From Saprospiraceae bacterium (lineage in GTDB: Bacteria > Bacteroidota > Bacteroidia > Chitinophagales > Saprospiraceae): DNA of 64,000 bases. The translations under genes were made by a program, and so were the position numbers. Positions within the stretch are counted from its first letter, which is position 1. Each line of letters begins with the position of its first letter. The stretch lies in contig JADKGL010000035.1 of the NCBI GenBank assembly GCA_016722295.1, positions 1 to 64,000 on the forward strand, given 5' to 3'. Shown in pieces: positions 25,144-35,332 of this stretch. The notes beneath the pieces are model-generated. The model saw only the letters and a list, made by a program, of their open reading frames with translations. It was not told the DNA's origin and searched no databases.

Positions 25144-28100
25144 ATGAAAAAACATAACTTTATTTTTTTTATAGCCTGTTTCTTTCTCATTAATAGTTTT
25201 GTAATTGCACAAAATTGTTTGCCTGGAGTAACAGTGATCGAGACACAAGAAATGATGGATAACTTTCCTGTGATGAGTTCAAATTGCAAGATTATAGAAG
25301 GCAGTTTAAATATTGGACAATTAACTGGTGGAAGTTCAACGGTTACAAATTTAAATGGTCTACGTTTTATAGAGAGAATAAAAGGGGACTTAATCATTAG
25401 ATCAAATTATTATTTGACTGATTTGTCAGGATTAAATAACTTGATTGAAGTGGAAGGAGATGTTTATATAAATGGTAATAATACATTAACATCTTTAGCT
25501 AATTTTGAAAAATTAGTTCGAGTAAAGGGCGATTTACGTATAACTGATAATATTGCATTAGCTGAAATTTCAGGATTTAATCAATTGGCAAGTATAGAAG
25601 GCGAACTATACTCTTTTGGTATGTATAATCTATTATCTATAAATGGATTTAAAAATCTGAAAGTATTGGGTAGTCTAACGCTTTCTTATTTGCAAAGACT
25701 TGAGAATTTTCCAGTTTTTCCAAATGTTCAGTATAATGATTCATCCAGCATAGAGATTAACTCTTTACCAAAATTAACCAGTTTGAATAATTTGTTTGGA
25801 AATACAAATGTGATAAATTCTCTATCTATAGTGAATTGTGATGGCTTATTAAATATTGATGCATTGCAATCCTTGGAAATTGTGAAAGAGATGATCCATT
25901 TGCAGCAATTACCTAATGTTACTCATCTCAATGGTTTGGGGAATTTAAAGGAGTGTGGAACGCTTAAATTATTTAATCTTCAAAATGTCAGTACTCTACT
26001 TCCATTATCAAAATGTACAAAAATTAATGGCAGTTTAGAAATTGTTTCGAATCCAAAATTGACGAATTTAAAAGGTTTGGAAAATGTTTCTCCAAGCCAT
26101 ATGAAAGCTAATTTGCAAGGATATAAATTAGTTCTGACCAGTAATTCGAGTCTAGCTGTGTGTTCAGAAATTTGCCCAATCATTGCATTGCCACATAATG
26201 AAAAACTTATATCAAATATAAAAGATTGTGCGACTGAAGAAAAAGCATGGGTAGCATGTGGACTTCATAAATGTCAAGTTGGAAAATTAAATTTTACAAC
26301 TCAGGCAGACATAGATAGTTTTATCATTAAAAATTTTGATTGTAGGTATATAATCGGTGATGTTTGCATAGGTGATTGTGGTCCAGGTTATGTAAAAGGA
26401 TCAATTACAAACCTTTCAGGCTTAGCCAGAATTGATACGATTTTAGGAAATCTGACGATTCGAAATACAGATAACTTTAAAATGGGTCAATTTATTTACT
26501 TAGATGCGATCATTGGAGATTTAATAGTAGAAGATAATCAAAATATTTCTTTTGTAAATTTTGGTAACCCTGTGACAGGAAGTTTGATTTATAGAAGGAA
26601 TGCTATTGGTAATTATGATGTTCCTAGTTTAAGGAAAATTAAAAAAATTGGCGGCAGCCTAATTTTAGAGGAAAATACAGGAAATCCAACGTTGGAGAAT
26701 TTTGAAGAATTGACTGAGGTTGGTGGAGATATTCGTATAGTAGGTAATAAAGAATTAACTTATTTGCCTAGATTTGAAAAGAACTTTAGAGTTTTAGGTT
26801 CTGTAATTATTGAGAACAATGATAAATTAGTTGGAATTGTAAATAAATTTCCTGTAGATCATATAATTGGTAATTTGAAATATATAAATAATCCAAGTAC
26901 AGTTACTCTTAATATTCCAATAGACTCCATTAAAGGAAATATTGAAATAAAAAATATTCCTTTGTTTTCAGGTAATGGATTTGAGTATTTAGCATATGTT
27001 GGAGGAAACTTTGAACTTAATAATTGTAATAGCTATTTTTTTACTTCATTAGATTCAATTAAATATATTGGTGGAAATTTTTCGATCTCTAATTGCCAAA
27101 AGTTAGAAAATTTTAAAGTTTTTATTAAGTTATCTCGTGTTAATGGAAGTGTTTTAATAGAAGGTAATCCAGATTTAATTGCATTGGATGGCTTGAGCAC
27201 CATAGACCCAGCTTCAATAAATTTTAGAGGTAAAGAGCCATATGATTTAGTGATTAAAAATAATCCCAAATTGGTAGATTGCGATGTATTTAGCTTCTGT
27301 AGTTTATTAAGTTTAAGCAATAAGAAAATTTTGATAGAAAATAATAATGGTAAATGTACCAACATTGACTCTTTAACTGAAGATTGTAAGATTATCGAAT
27401 GTCCTATAGATATTAAAATTTATAAACAAAAAGATATAGATAATTTCGCTGAATTATATTCGAAATGTAATTATGCCTATTTCATAGAAATTAGAAGCCT
27501 GTCAACAGATAGAATAAAGAATTTAAAAGGTTTGGAGTCTCTAAAATGCATTGAAGGAGATCTGAGTCTTTATAATAATGATATTACAAATCTTGAAGGC
27601 TTGCAAAATGTAGAAAAAATTCAAGGTGATTTGAATCTTGATTCAAATAATAGTATGGTAGATTTTAATGGGTTGCAAAATTGTCGCTCGATACGTAAGT
27701 TGTTTATTAGTGGTTTTTCTCCAAAGTTAAATGGTTTAGAAAACTTAGAAAAACTGAATGAGTTATATTTATTTTTATCTTCAATGAAAAATTTAAAAGG
27801 CTTTAAAAAGTTAGATACGATTAGGACTATTAGAGTAACATTTCATAAAGTTGATCTTGATTTTGAAGGCTTGGAGAATATCAGGTATTTTGAAAATTTA
27901 TTATGTGATGGAAATAAAGCCAATTTTAGATTGGGAAGTCTAGACAATTTGAATTTGGATAATGGTCCAAAGAGTATATATTTTTTTAACAATACTAAGT
28001 TTACTTCATGTAATTCTAGATTTTTGTGTAGAGCATTGAAGAGACCAAATGTTTCTTTAGTATTTGAATCTAATGGTACTAATTGCAAAACCAAAGCAGA

Positions 28101-29463
28101 TATTGATTGTAAATGGACGGCAGCAACGGTTCAAGCTTTTTTTGATAAAAATCAGAATGGAATTCAAGAATTTGGAGAACATGGAATTCCAGATATAAAA
28201 TTTAAGTTGGATGGTGAAACACTTTTATATCCGTCTAATCAAGATGGAATAGCAGAATTAATATGTAATGAAGGACAATCATACAATCTAAGAGTTGTTC
28301 CAAATATCTCAGAATGGAGAGTCACATCCCTTAACAATCAGGTCTCGTTTTTATTCCAAGGTGCTATTCAGTCCGATACTATTTATAAGTTTGGATTGTA
28401 CCCACTCACAGAAGTTCATGATTTATCTGTAGTAACAAATAGTACTCCGACACGCTGTCTCGAAAAGGCAAGTTTTGAAACCATCTATAGAAACACTGGT
28501 GTATACAATGCAGCAGGAGAACTAGTGATCTATTATGATCCAACAATTACATATATCAGTTCGATTCCTTTTCCAATTCAAGTGGATACTACATCGCATC
28601 GCATTATATATCGTTATCAAGATTTAGAACCATATGAACATCGAATAATAACAACAAATTTCACAATGCCCGCTTTTACAAATGGAAATCAACTGGTCTC
28701 TGTAAATACTGAGATAAATAACAAATTTTCAAGCAATACACCAATTTCTAAAAATCATTCTTTTGAATCATTGATACGATGTTCATATGATCCAAATGAC
28801 AAAAATGTAAGCCCAATTGGAAGACAAGGTATCGTTAGATTAGGTGAGCCATTAGAGTATATAATTCGGTTTCAAAATACTGGAAATTCTTATGCAAAAG
28901 ACGTTGTTATTGTCGATACATTAGATTCTTCGTTTGATATGGAGAGTTTTGAGTTGATCAACGCAAGTCATAAAGTAAAGGTCAAAATAGATGGCAATAA
29001 AGTACAATTTTTGTTTAATGAAATTTATCTTATTGATAGTGTAACAAACGAAAAGGAGAGTCATGGATTTGTTAGTTTTAGGATTCAAACCAAAAAGGAG
29101 ATTGTCAACAGTCTTAAAGTTGCAAACCGCGCTTCAATATATTTTGATTTAAACAGCCCAATACTTACAAATACCATAGAGAGTAATTTAGTCAAAGATT
29201 ATACTTCAGTACCGCATTTCGAAAATAGTAAATATAGCTTTGCTCCAAATCCAAATTCAGGAACTTTTTATTTAATTCATAAAACTAAGGATTGTTTGGC
29301 CTCAACAATTGAATGTTATGATTTGAATGGTAGAATGTTGCAAAGTAATTTGAATTTTGATTTTGATCAAGTAGAAATTAAATTGAATTATAAAGGTATT
29401 GTCATAATCAAAGTTATAGATTGTAATGGTAAAATTGAATTTTTCAGAGTGTTGGTTAGTTAA
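25144..29463 (+). CDS. Large T9SS-exported protein with three leucine-rich L-domain modules
   Basis: The frame is open from 25123, but the signal peptide MKKHNFIFFIACFFLINSF starts at 25144, which I prefer. Residue numbers here count from 25123. Three tandem modules of leucine-rich/receptor-L-domain type start with a Cys (CLPGVTVIETQ near residue 31; CQVGKLNFTTQADID near 382; CPIDIKIYKQKDIDN near 759). Each holds strands such as VEGDVYINGNNTLTSL or IEGDLSLYNNDITNLEGL. An SdrD-B-like domain follows (about 1001-1080, FFDKNQNGIQEFGEHGIPD). A Bacteroidota repeat domain comes next (about 1220-1345, SYDPNDKNVSPIGRQG, EYIIRFQNTGNSYAKDV), then a T9SS sorting domain (FAPNPNSGTFYL). It is probably a surface adhesin. 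It lies downstream of flotillin but has its own reading direction and probably its own promoter. Confidence 0.8.
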   Translation: MKKHNFIFFIACFFLINSFVIAQNCLPGVTVIETQEMMDNFPVMSSNCKIIEGSLNIGQLTGGSSTVTNLNGLRFIERIKGDLIIRSNYYLTDLSGLNNLIEVEGDVYINGNNTLTSLANFEKLVRVKGDLRITDNIALAEISGFNQLASIEGELYSFGMYNLLSINGFKNLKVLGSLTLSYLQRLENFPVFPNVQYNDSSSIEINSLPKLTSLNNLFGNTNVINSLSIVNCDGLLNIDALQSLEIVKEMIHLQQLPNVTHLNGLGNLKECGTLKLFNLQNVSTLLPLSKCTKINGSLEIVSNPKLTNLKGLENVSPSHMKANLQGYKLVLTSNSSLAVCSEICPIIALPHNEKLISNIKDCATEEKAWVACGLHKCQVGKLNFTTQADIDSFIIKNFDCRYIIGDVCIGDCGPGYVKGSITNLSGLARIDTILGNLTIRNTDNFKMGQFIYLDAIIGDLIVEDNQNISFVNFGNPVTGSLIYRRNAIGNYDVPSLRKIKKIGGSLILEENTGNPTLENFEELTEVGGDIRIVGNKELTYLPRFEKNFRVLGSVIIENNDKLVGIVNKFPVDHIIGNLKYINNPSTVTLNIPIDSIKGNIEIKNIPLFSGNGFEYLAYVGGNFELNNCNSYFFTSLDSIKYIGGNFSISNCQKLENFKVFIKLSRVNGSVLIEGNPDLIALDGLSTIDPASINFRGKEPYDLVIKNNPKLVDCDVFSFCSLLSLSNKKILIENNNGKCTNIDSLTEDCKIIECPIDIKIYKQKDIDNFAELYSKCNYAYFIEIRSLSTDRIKNLKGLESLKCIEGDLSLYNNDITNLEGLQNVEKIQGDLNLDSNNSMVDFNGLQNCRSIRKLFISGFSPKLNGLENLEKLNELYLFLSSMKNLKGFKKLDTIRTIRVTFHKVDLDFEGLENIRYFENLLCDGNKANFRLGSLDNLNLDNGPKSIYFFNNTKFTSCNSRFLCRALKRPNVSLVFESNGTNCKTKADIDCKWTAATVQAFFDKNQNGIQEFGEHGIPDIKFKLDGETLLYPSNQDGIAELICNEGQSYNLRVVPNISEWRVTSLNNQVSFLFQGAIQSDTIYKFGLYPLTEVHDLSVVTNSTPTRCLEKASFETIYRNTGVYNAAGELVIYYDPTITYISSIPFPIQVDTTSHRIIYRYQDLEPYEHRIITTNFTMPAFTNGNQLVSVNTEINNKFSSNTPISKNHSFESLIRCSYDPNDKNVSPIGRQGIVRLGEPLEYIIRFQNTGNSYAKDVVIVDTLDSSFDMESFELINASHKVKVKIDGNKVQFLFNEIYLIDSVTNEKESHGFVSFRIQTKKEIVNSLKVANRASIYFDLNSPILTNTIESNLVKDYTSVPHFENSKYSFAPNPNSGTFYLIHKTKDCLASTIECYDLNGRMLQSNLNFDFDQVEIKLNYKGIVIIKVIDCNGKIEFFRVLVS

Positions 29464-29495
29464 AAAGCTCTACACAAATTTTTAAATCTTTTTTA

Positions 29496-30704
29496 ATGAA
29501 GACATATCAAATTTTTCTAGTTGTTAGTTTATTCTGGTATTCTATTTTGAACGCACAGACTTGGCAAGAAATCAAACGTTTTAGTCCAGAGCAAACCTTA
29601 CATAGTATAGATTTTTTAGATGGGCAGACAGGATATACTGTTGGTGCTCTGTATAACAATTCTAATTATAATATTCATCGCACAACGGATGGTGGCAAGA
29701 CATGGATAGATCAGAATTCAGGTTATACAGGAATGCGATTTATGAAGATATGGTATCAAGATAGAGATGTGTGTTATATGTCAAGTAATGAAGGGATCAT
29801 AATCAAGACAACAGATGCTGGGGAACATTGGAAGACGCTTACTACAGGGACAAAAGAACAGATTTGGGGCTTGTATTTTACAGATAAAAATACTGGATAT
29901 GCTTGTGGAAGTAGAGGTTTGATCATGAAGACAGAAGATGCAGGTGAGACTTGGAAGATTATACCAAATGCAAAGCAAAATCTTTTGCAATCTATTTTTT
30001 TTACAAGTAAAAATATTGGATTTGCTGCAGGTTCAAATATTATATTTAAAACCATAGATGGTGGCGAGAATTGGACAGAAATAAAGAATTTCCCTTATAC
30101 GCCTCCAGCTGATTGGATTAGAAAAATCGTTTTTCCTTCGGATTCAATCGGATACGCATGTGCAGATATTGGTAGAATTTATAAGACAACAGATGGGGGA
30201 GATTCTTGGAAAACTTTGAATTCTGGAGTACAGGAAGCATTGATGGATATGGATTTTGTAGATGATAAAATTGGAGTAGCCGTTGGCTTCAATGGGACAA
30301 TAGTAAGAACTACAGATGGTGGATTGAACTGGCTTATCATGCCAAGTCCTGCAGGTATTGATCATAATTTTGGAATAGATATGGTCGACGCTAATTTAGC
30401 TTATATATCGACACATCGAGGCAAGATTTTGAAAATTCAGAATTTAACATCAAGCCTTGATCCCAAACTTGAAGCAATGTATTTGTATCCTAATCCATGC
30501 AGTGATGTAATTACATTATCATCTACAGTGGATGAATTTAATTTTATAAAAATGTTTTCAATCGAAGGACAAGAAGTTCTTCATGTAAATAAAGGAGATA
30601 TTATAGATGGTCAAATAAATATAAATGATCTACAACCTGGGACATACATTTTCGCTTTTTATCAAGAAAATGGACTGACAACACAAAAATTTACTAAAAT
30701 ATAA
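29496..30704 (+). CDS. Exported YCF48/BNR-type beta-propeller protein with T9SS domain
   Basis: This 402-residue protein has a signal peptide (MKTYQIFLVVSLFWYSILNA) and a propeller made of repeats with the YCF48/Hcf136-like signature. Examples are GYTVGALYNNSNYNIHRTTD, GGKTWIDQNSG, DAGEHWKTLTTGTKEQIWGL, GGDSWKTLNSGVQ and GYACGSRGLIMKTEDAGETW. The C-terminus (about 320-402) is a T9SS domain: YLYPNPCSDVITLSST and INDLQPGTYIFAFYQENG. It follows the L-domain protein after 32 bases in the same direction and could be co-transcribed. It is probably a cell-surface protein of unknown role; BNR motifs alone do not show a sialidase. Confidence 0.85.
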   Translation: MKTYQIFLVVSLFWYSILNAQTWQEIKRFSPEQTLHSIDFLDGQTGYTVGALYNNSNYNIHRTTDGGKTWIDQNSGYTGMRFMKIWYQDRDVCYMSSNEGIIIKTTDAGEHWKTLTTGTKEQIWGLYFTDKNTGYACGSRGLIMKTEDAGETWKIIPNAKQNLLQSIFFTSKNIGFAAGSNIIFKTIDGGENWTEIKNFPYTPPADWIRKIVFPSDSIGYACADIGRIYKTTDGGDSWKTLNSGVQEALMDMDFVDDKIGVAVGFNGTIVRTTDGGLNWLIMPSPAGIDHNFGIDMVDANLAYISTHRGKILKIQNLTSSLDPKLEAMYLYPNPCSDVITLSSTVDEFNFIKMFSIEGQEVLHVNKGDIIDGQININDLQPGTYIFAFYQENGLTTQKFTKI

Positions 30705-30716
30705 GGGAATAAAAAA

Positions 30717-30751
30717 AGCCCAAATTTGCAAGGCGCAAACTCAGGCTCTTT
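30717..30751 (-). terminator. Strong terminator read best on the minus strand
   Basis: AGCC(C) and GGCT, together with TTTGC and GCAAA, pair in a stable hairpin. Read on the minus strand it ends in GGGC followed by seven T, the right form for an intrinsic terminator. On the plus strand the tail is only CTCTTTC. No minus-strand gene is known upstream of it (30752-31091), so it may end an unannotated RNA. It may also act as a partial terminator for the plus-strand gene ending at 30704. Confidence 0.6.
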
Positions 30752-31047
30752 CGACTAAGGTCTCAAAATAAGAAAACTACGTTCTTTATCAATCGCGTGA
30801 ATTGAAGTCAAATTTTATATAATTTAGATTCGGTATTGGTTTGGTATCTCATCATTAGAAGATACTGCCTATGGGATTTGCTGTAAAAGTATGCATATAT
30901 ATGCAGAAAAAAAAATATTTAACAAAAAAAAATGCGTAAATCCTTATAATTCTTTTTGTTAAATATATGAAATATTATATACGATTGAAATATTTGTTTT
31001 TATATATTAATTATTTTCATAATGTATTAATATTAATTTTTTATTTA
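30752..31047 (-). ncRNA. Candidate structured minus-strand RNA (weak)
   Basis: No open frame occupies this stretch. On the minus strand a strong terminator lies at 30717-30751, and upstream of it a perfect stem GTATCT/AGATAC sits near 30843-30866. A 14-base palindrome TGCATATATATGCA lies at 30892-30905, in or near a likely promoter zone (TACTTTTAC on the minus strand). These are consistent with a small RNA of about 150-200 bases. I do not recognise 6S, tmRNA, SRP or RNase P RNA in it. Confidence is low, and the coordinates are only the search space. Confidence 0.25.
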
Positions 31048-31080
31048 TTTTGAGAAAATCCTTTGGATATCATATATTTG
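31048..31080 (+). promoter_or_regulatory. Bacteroidota-type promoter of tRNA-Leu
   Basis: TTTTG (31048-31052) and TATATTTG (31073-31080, TAnnTTTG) stand 20 bases apart, and the tRNA starts 11 bases after the -7 box, which leaves almost no leader. Confidence 0.7.
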
Positions 31081-31091
31081 CCTGATTTTTT

Positions 31092-31173
31092 ACCCGGATG
31101 GTGGAATTGGTAGACACGTACGCTTGAGGGGCGTATGCCGTAAGGTGTGCAGGTTCAAATCCTGTTTCGGGTA
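31092..31173 (+). tRNA. tRNA-Leu (GAG)
   Basis: The 82-base gene folds with acceptor stem ACCCGGA/TTCGGGT and discriminator A. The D-arm contains GGAATTGGTAGACA, and the anticodon stem is TACGC/GCGTA around the loop TTGAGGG, which gives anticodon GAG. The variable arm is long (class II) and the T-arm is AGGTTCAAATCCT. CCA is not encoded, so it must be added. The class II shape and GAG anticodon fit leucine (CUC/CUU). Confidence 0.93.
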
Positions 31174-31424
31174 CATTTTTTAAATCTGGCGATTACTCTT
31201 TTGTTATTTTTTTGCCCCTCACAGCATTTAGAAATTTATATTACTATTGATTGCATTAGGAATTTAAATTCTGTTCCATAGACTATAATTTATGAAATCG
31301 GTTTAATTGAAATAATCGATTTGCCATTAATTTAACGCTCAAGGTTAAAGCTTTTATAATGTCAAATTTACATAAAAAAAGCATTGTACATTCGTGGTAT
31401 CAATTCACAATTAAATATTTGAAT

Positions 31425-32597
31425 ATGAAACGGAAAATTTTACTTTGGGTACTTTCAATTTTTTTATTTGTCTCTTGTGCTACAGCGACAAAGAAGATAG
31501 AAAGTGGTAATTATGATGCAGCGATTACCCAATTGGTTAAACAATTGAAGGGAAAGAAAAGCAAAAAGAGCAATTCAATTATGTTATTGGAGACTGCATT
31601 TCATAAGGCAAATGAAGCTGATCTTAGAAGCATTCGTGCATACAAAGCAGAAGCACAGGCGTCTAATTGGGAACAAATTTTGACAATTTATAATAGAATA
31701 GATAATCGGCAAAATAAAATTGAACCTTTGACTCCATTGACAGCTAAAGATGGATATCTAGGTAGATTTAATTTTGTAAATATAGAAGAAGATAAGCGAT
31801 TGGCTAAAGTTCAAGTTGCAGATTATTATATTGAGAAAGCAAAATCTTTGATTGGAAAAAGTAAAACATCTGGCGAGAAAATTTATGCACGACAAGCTGT
31901 AGATTATTTATATAAATTGGATTTGCTTTTTAGATCTTATAAAGATAGAGATAAACTTTTAGGTGAAGCTTATATGTATGGAACTGAATACACGTTGATT
32001 GAAATGCAGAATAATACCTTCCAGATCATTCCATTTCATGTTGAAGATATTATTTTAAATATGGATGTTAATGATCTTCAACAGACATTTAAGAAATATC
32101 ATACTGTTGCCGAAAAGAATAGAGTTTACGATCAGTACATAATTGCAAATTTGAGAGAATTGAATATTAGCCCAGAACGTGAAAAAACAAAAGTGTATGA
32201 GGATGTATTTGAAGAAGAGAAAGAAGAAGTTGTAAAAGATGGAAAGGGAAGAATATTGAGAGATAGTGCTGGTAAGGAAATTCGTCGAAAAGTTAAGACA
32301 AAATATACTGCGACAATCGAAGAAGTTACTCAGTTAAAAACAGTTCAAATCTCTGGTCAATTGGAATGGCTCGCATCGAAAAAAAATCTCGCCAGTTATT
32401 CTAAACCAATTTCAGTAGAGGCTGTATTCGAAAATAATTTTGCAAAAATTACAAAGGGGAATATAGATAAAGTGAGCGAAAATTGTAGGAAGAAAATCAA
32501 CAATAGATATTTGCCTTTTCCTGATAATAATTCAATGCTAATCGATGCAGTAGAAAAATTGAAAGTGGTAATGAAAGAAAGCATTAGACAAAGATAA
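31425..32597 (+). CDS. Lipoprotein of unknown function
   Basis: The frame is open from 31359, but MKRKILLWVLSIFLFVSCAT at 31425 is a lipoprotein signal with the Cys at the right place, so I take this as the start (390 residues). The rest is mostly helical and charged. Notable parts are GNYDAAITQLVKQLKGKKSK (TPR-like), then YGTEYTLIEMQNNTFQIIPF and IANLRELNISPEREKTKVYE, and a Lys/Glu-rich stretch (VFEEEKEEVVKDGKG). A C-terminal sequence NRYLPFPDNNSMLIDAVEKL follows. I do not recognise the family. It is probably anchored in the outer or inner membrane. The gene stands alone between tRNA-Leu and a terminator shared with the convergent kinase. Confidence 0.65.
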   Translation: MKRKILLWVLSIFLFVSCATATKKIESGNYDAAITQLVKQLKGKKSKKSNSIMLLETAFHKANEADLRSIRAYKAEAQASNWEQILTIYNRIDNRQNKIEPLTPLTAKDGYLGRFNFVNIEEDKRLAKVQVADYYIEKAKSLIGKSKTSGEKIYARQAVDYLYKLDLLFRSYKDRDKLLGEAYMYGTEYTLIEMQNNTFQIIPFHVEDIILNMDVNDLQQTFKKYHTVAEKNRVYDQYIIANLRELNISPEREKTKVYEDVFEEEKEEVVKDGKGRILRDSAGKEIRRKVKTKYTATIEEVTQLKTVQISGQLEWLASKKNLASYSKPISVEAVFENNFAKITKGNIDKVSENCRKKINNRYLPFPDNNSMLIDAVEKLKVVMKESIRQR

Positions 32598-32607
32598 GCA
32601 GAATAAG

Positions 32608-32637
32608 GAGCAAGTCTGAATGGTTAAAGACTTGCTC
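32608..32637. terminator. Bidirectional terminator between convergent genes
   Basis: GAGCAAGTC and GACTTGCTC form a perfect 9-base stem. T-rich sequence follows on the plus strand and an A-rich stretch precedes it, so it can serve the lipoprotein gene and, from the other side, the kinase gene. Confidence 0.75.
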
Positions 32638-32639
32638 TT

Positions 32640-35265
32640 TTATTTTTTATTTGTTGTGTATTTCAATTTTTCATTTTCAAAATAAAATTGATAATAAGTA
32701 AAAATATAGTCAAGTTTAGAAGAAGTCTCTATAAAATTAATTTGGTGAAAATTTTTACGTATTTTATCAAGAAAGTCAATGAATTCAAACAATTCAAGAC
32801 GTTTTAAACTAGTAATAATTTTGTGGTACACTTGGTTAAATTCTGCTTGATTGCGATGATGTAGAGAATGAATGGTTTTATCATGAAGTGTTTGCCATTC
32901 TTGACAAAGTAGAGACAATACATTCTCTATCTTAGTAGAATCAAAGTCATAATCTTGATATAAATTCTTTGTATTAATTAAACCACAATTTTTTTCAAAA
33001 TATAAATTTTCAATTGTAGAAAACAGATCTTTTGACGTTATAGGCTTTAATAGTATTGCGTCAACTTTGTAATTGAAAAAAGCGGAAACTTCATCTGTGG
33101 AACTTTTTTCTCCGGTTAGAACAAGAAGTAAGCCTTCACTTGTAATTTTTCCTTGAAATTGTGGACTACTTTCAGAATTAAGATATTTGTCTGAAATAAT
33201 AATGTCAAAGACTTCATGGGATGAATTGAATATTGCAGCATTGTGAAAAGTATAAAGATCTACATTTATCTCTGAAAAGATATGCTTGAGCCAAAATACG
33301 ATTTGAGTATCATCATCAAGGATTGCAATTTTTTTTAAGATTTGAAAAAGATTTACTTTATTGTTATTAAAGGAATTTTCAGTGATTTCAGATTTTATTT
33401 TAAAAGAGAATCGACTTCCAATTCCTAATTCTGATTCAATTTTTAATTGAGAGTCAAATAATTCTAATATTCCGCTTACTATATGTAATCCAATTCCTGA
33501 ACCAGCTATTGTTTCATTCTTGGAGAAAGAGAAATACCTCTCTTTAATTAGATCAATCTGTGATTGGCTGATACCAACTCCTTGATCAGTTACAGCAAAA
33601 TGTAAGTAGCCTTCACTATAATTTACTTCAAGTATAACTTGGGATTTTTCATGTGAAAATTTGATTGCATTGCTAATAAGATTGTGAATGACTTGACTAA
33701 GTCTCAACAGATCTAATTGAAATAATTGTTCTTCAGAAATAGACGTTACCAATTCAAGATGAATTTTCTTGAGACTTGCATCTAGGTAGTGACTTCGAAT
33801 TAGTTTTTCTAACTCAGGTCTAAGTTTTTCTTGCCTTCGTGTAAGCTTAATTGATCCTAGTTGTAGTTTTTTAAAATCAAGGACATCGTTGACTAAGCTC
33901 AATAATGAGTTGGCACTATATTCCAACGTTTCGATAAAATTCTTTTGATCTGTCCTAGGATTGTTTTTTGCAATCAATTGAGAAACACCTAATATAGATT
34001 GTAGTGGATTTCTCATTTCATGACTCATATTTTCCTAAAAATTCAGCTTTTTCTTTATTCGCTTTTTCTGCAATCGTTTTTGCTTCATTTAATTCTTTAA
34101 CATGCTGGTGGATTTGAATCGCCATATCATTAAAACTCCTTGACAATTCACCAATTTCATCATTTCGTTTGATCTCAACTTCTGGTATTTTATTCATGTC
34201 TTTTGAAAAGTGTATTAGAGAATCAGTAATTTGCCTTAACTCTCTTACCCTCTTATAGGTTAACCAAAGTGCTATAAGTAAAGAAAATAGAATTGTGGAA
34301 AATGTAACCCACAATATAGTGATTTTCCAATCTGTAAAACTTGCTAAGTATAAATTTCTTTCGCTTACGATGCAAGTGTAGAGATAGTAATAGTTTCTTG
34401 GATAATGTAGTTGGTTTATAATTTGAGTTTTGTTTTGATCCACATCTTGAATTTGATTATAAACTGGATTATAAAATTGTACAAACTGATTAAAATTTGT
34501 TTTTCTATTAAATTCAAATCCAAAACTCAATGTGTCAATAGGATGCTGAAGGAATTGTTGTTCATTATTAAATAAATAAAAGGAATAATCTTCTGGAATA
34601 CTAAGTTTTAATTCTTTTAGAAAATTGCGTATGTCTACATTGATAATGACGAATCCACAATATTTTTTATTAGCAAAAAGTGGTGCAGCTGCCCTAAAGG
34701 TAGGCGTTAAAGGATAGGAAAGTCCTCCGCGTTCTTTGTTGAGATCAATGACAGAAAAATATTTACTTCCTTCATTGAGATTTTTAATTTCCTTAAAATA
34801 ATCTCGATCACCTTTTGCTTGGAGTTTATCTTCACTGACATATTGAACCACAGTACCAATTTTATCAACGCGGATGATTTCTTTGCCAATAGAATCATTC
34901 GCAATAAATCGAATTTGGGCATATTCAGGTTTTGACTCAAGTAGTGCAAAAAATTCTTTGGATAATTGTGTTTTGAAATCTTGCTTCTTCGTTCCACTCG
35001 CTTGAATAAACGATTCTATAATTGGATTATTGGAGAGGAAATCTATATCTCTTTCTACATTTGCAATAAAGCTGTTAAAGGTACTTGCTACAAGTTGATT
35101 TGTATGTTGCATTTGGACTTTAGAACTTGCTTTTATTTTTTCGGCACTAAACCAATATATAAGAAAAGCAGTAATTAGTGCTGTGAATGCAATAATCAAA
35201 AAGTAGATTAACGCATTTTTAAAAATAAGCGAATTTCTATTTAATAAGAGATCTTTGATTTTCAT
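32640..35265 (-). pseudogene. Hybrid histidine kinase split by a one-base frameshift
   Basis: Two overlapping frames (35265-34018 and 34028-32640) are one gene. The first ends KAEFLGKYES, and the second begins MSHEMRNPLQSILG. Removing one G near 34030 gives KAEFLENMSHEMRNPL, the usual kinase H-box text. Domains in order: a membrane helix at the N-terminus; a periplasmic sensor of about 270 residues (GKEIIRVDKIGTVVQYVSED); a second membrane helix; HAMP (ITDSLIHFSKDMNKIPEVEI); HisKA; HATPase (IHNLISNAIKFSHEKSQVIL, GIGLHIVSG); a receiver-like domain (ILDDDTQIVFWLKHI, IIISDKYL, LLKPITS); and a last helical part that may be an Hpt-type domain. It could be an assembly error or a real break. A LytTR regulator lies 2.2 kb away. 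Confidence 0.85.
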
Positions 35266-35332
35266 CAGTCCAATATTAGCAAAGATACAAATCTTAAACA
35301 GGCGAATTATTATTTTTACAAAATAAAAGGGC

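Noticed and set aside
29496..30704. Sialidase
   Set aside because: The BNR/YCF48 repeats are present, but no sialidase active-site residues could be seen.
30752..31047. tmRNA or 6S RNA
   Set aside because: A short AAAACTACG-like stretch recalled tmRNA, but no tag reading frame or pairing ends fit, and no 6S bubble structure was evident.
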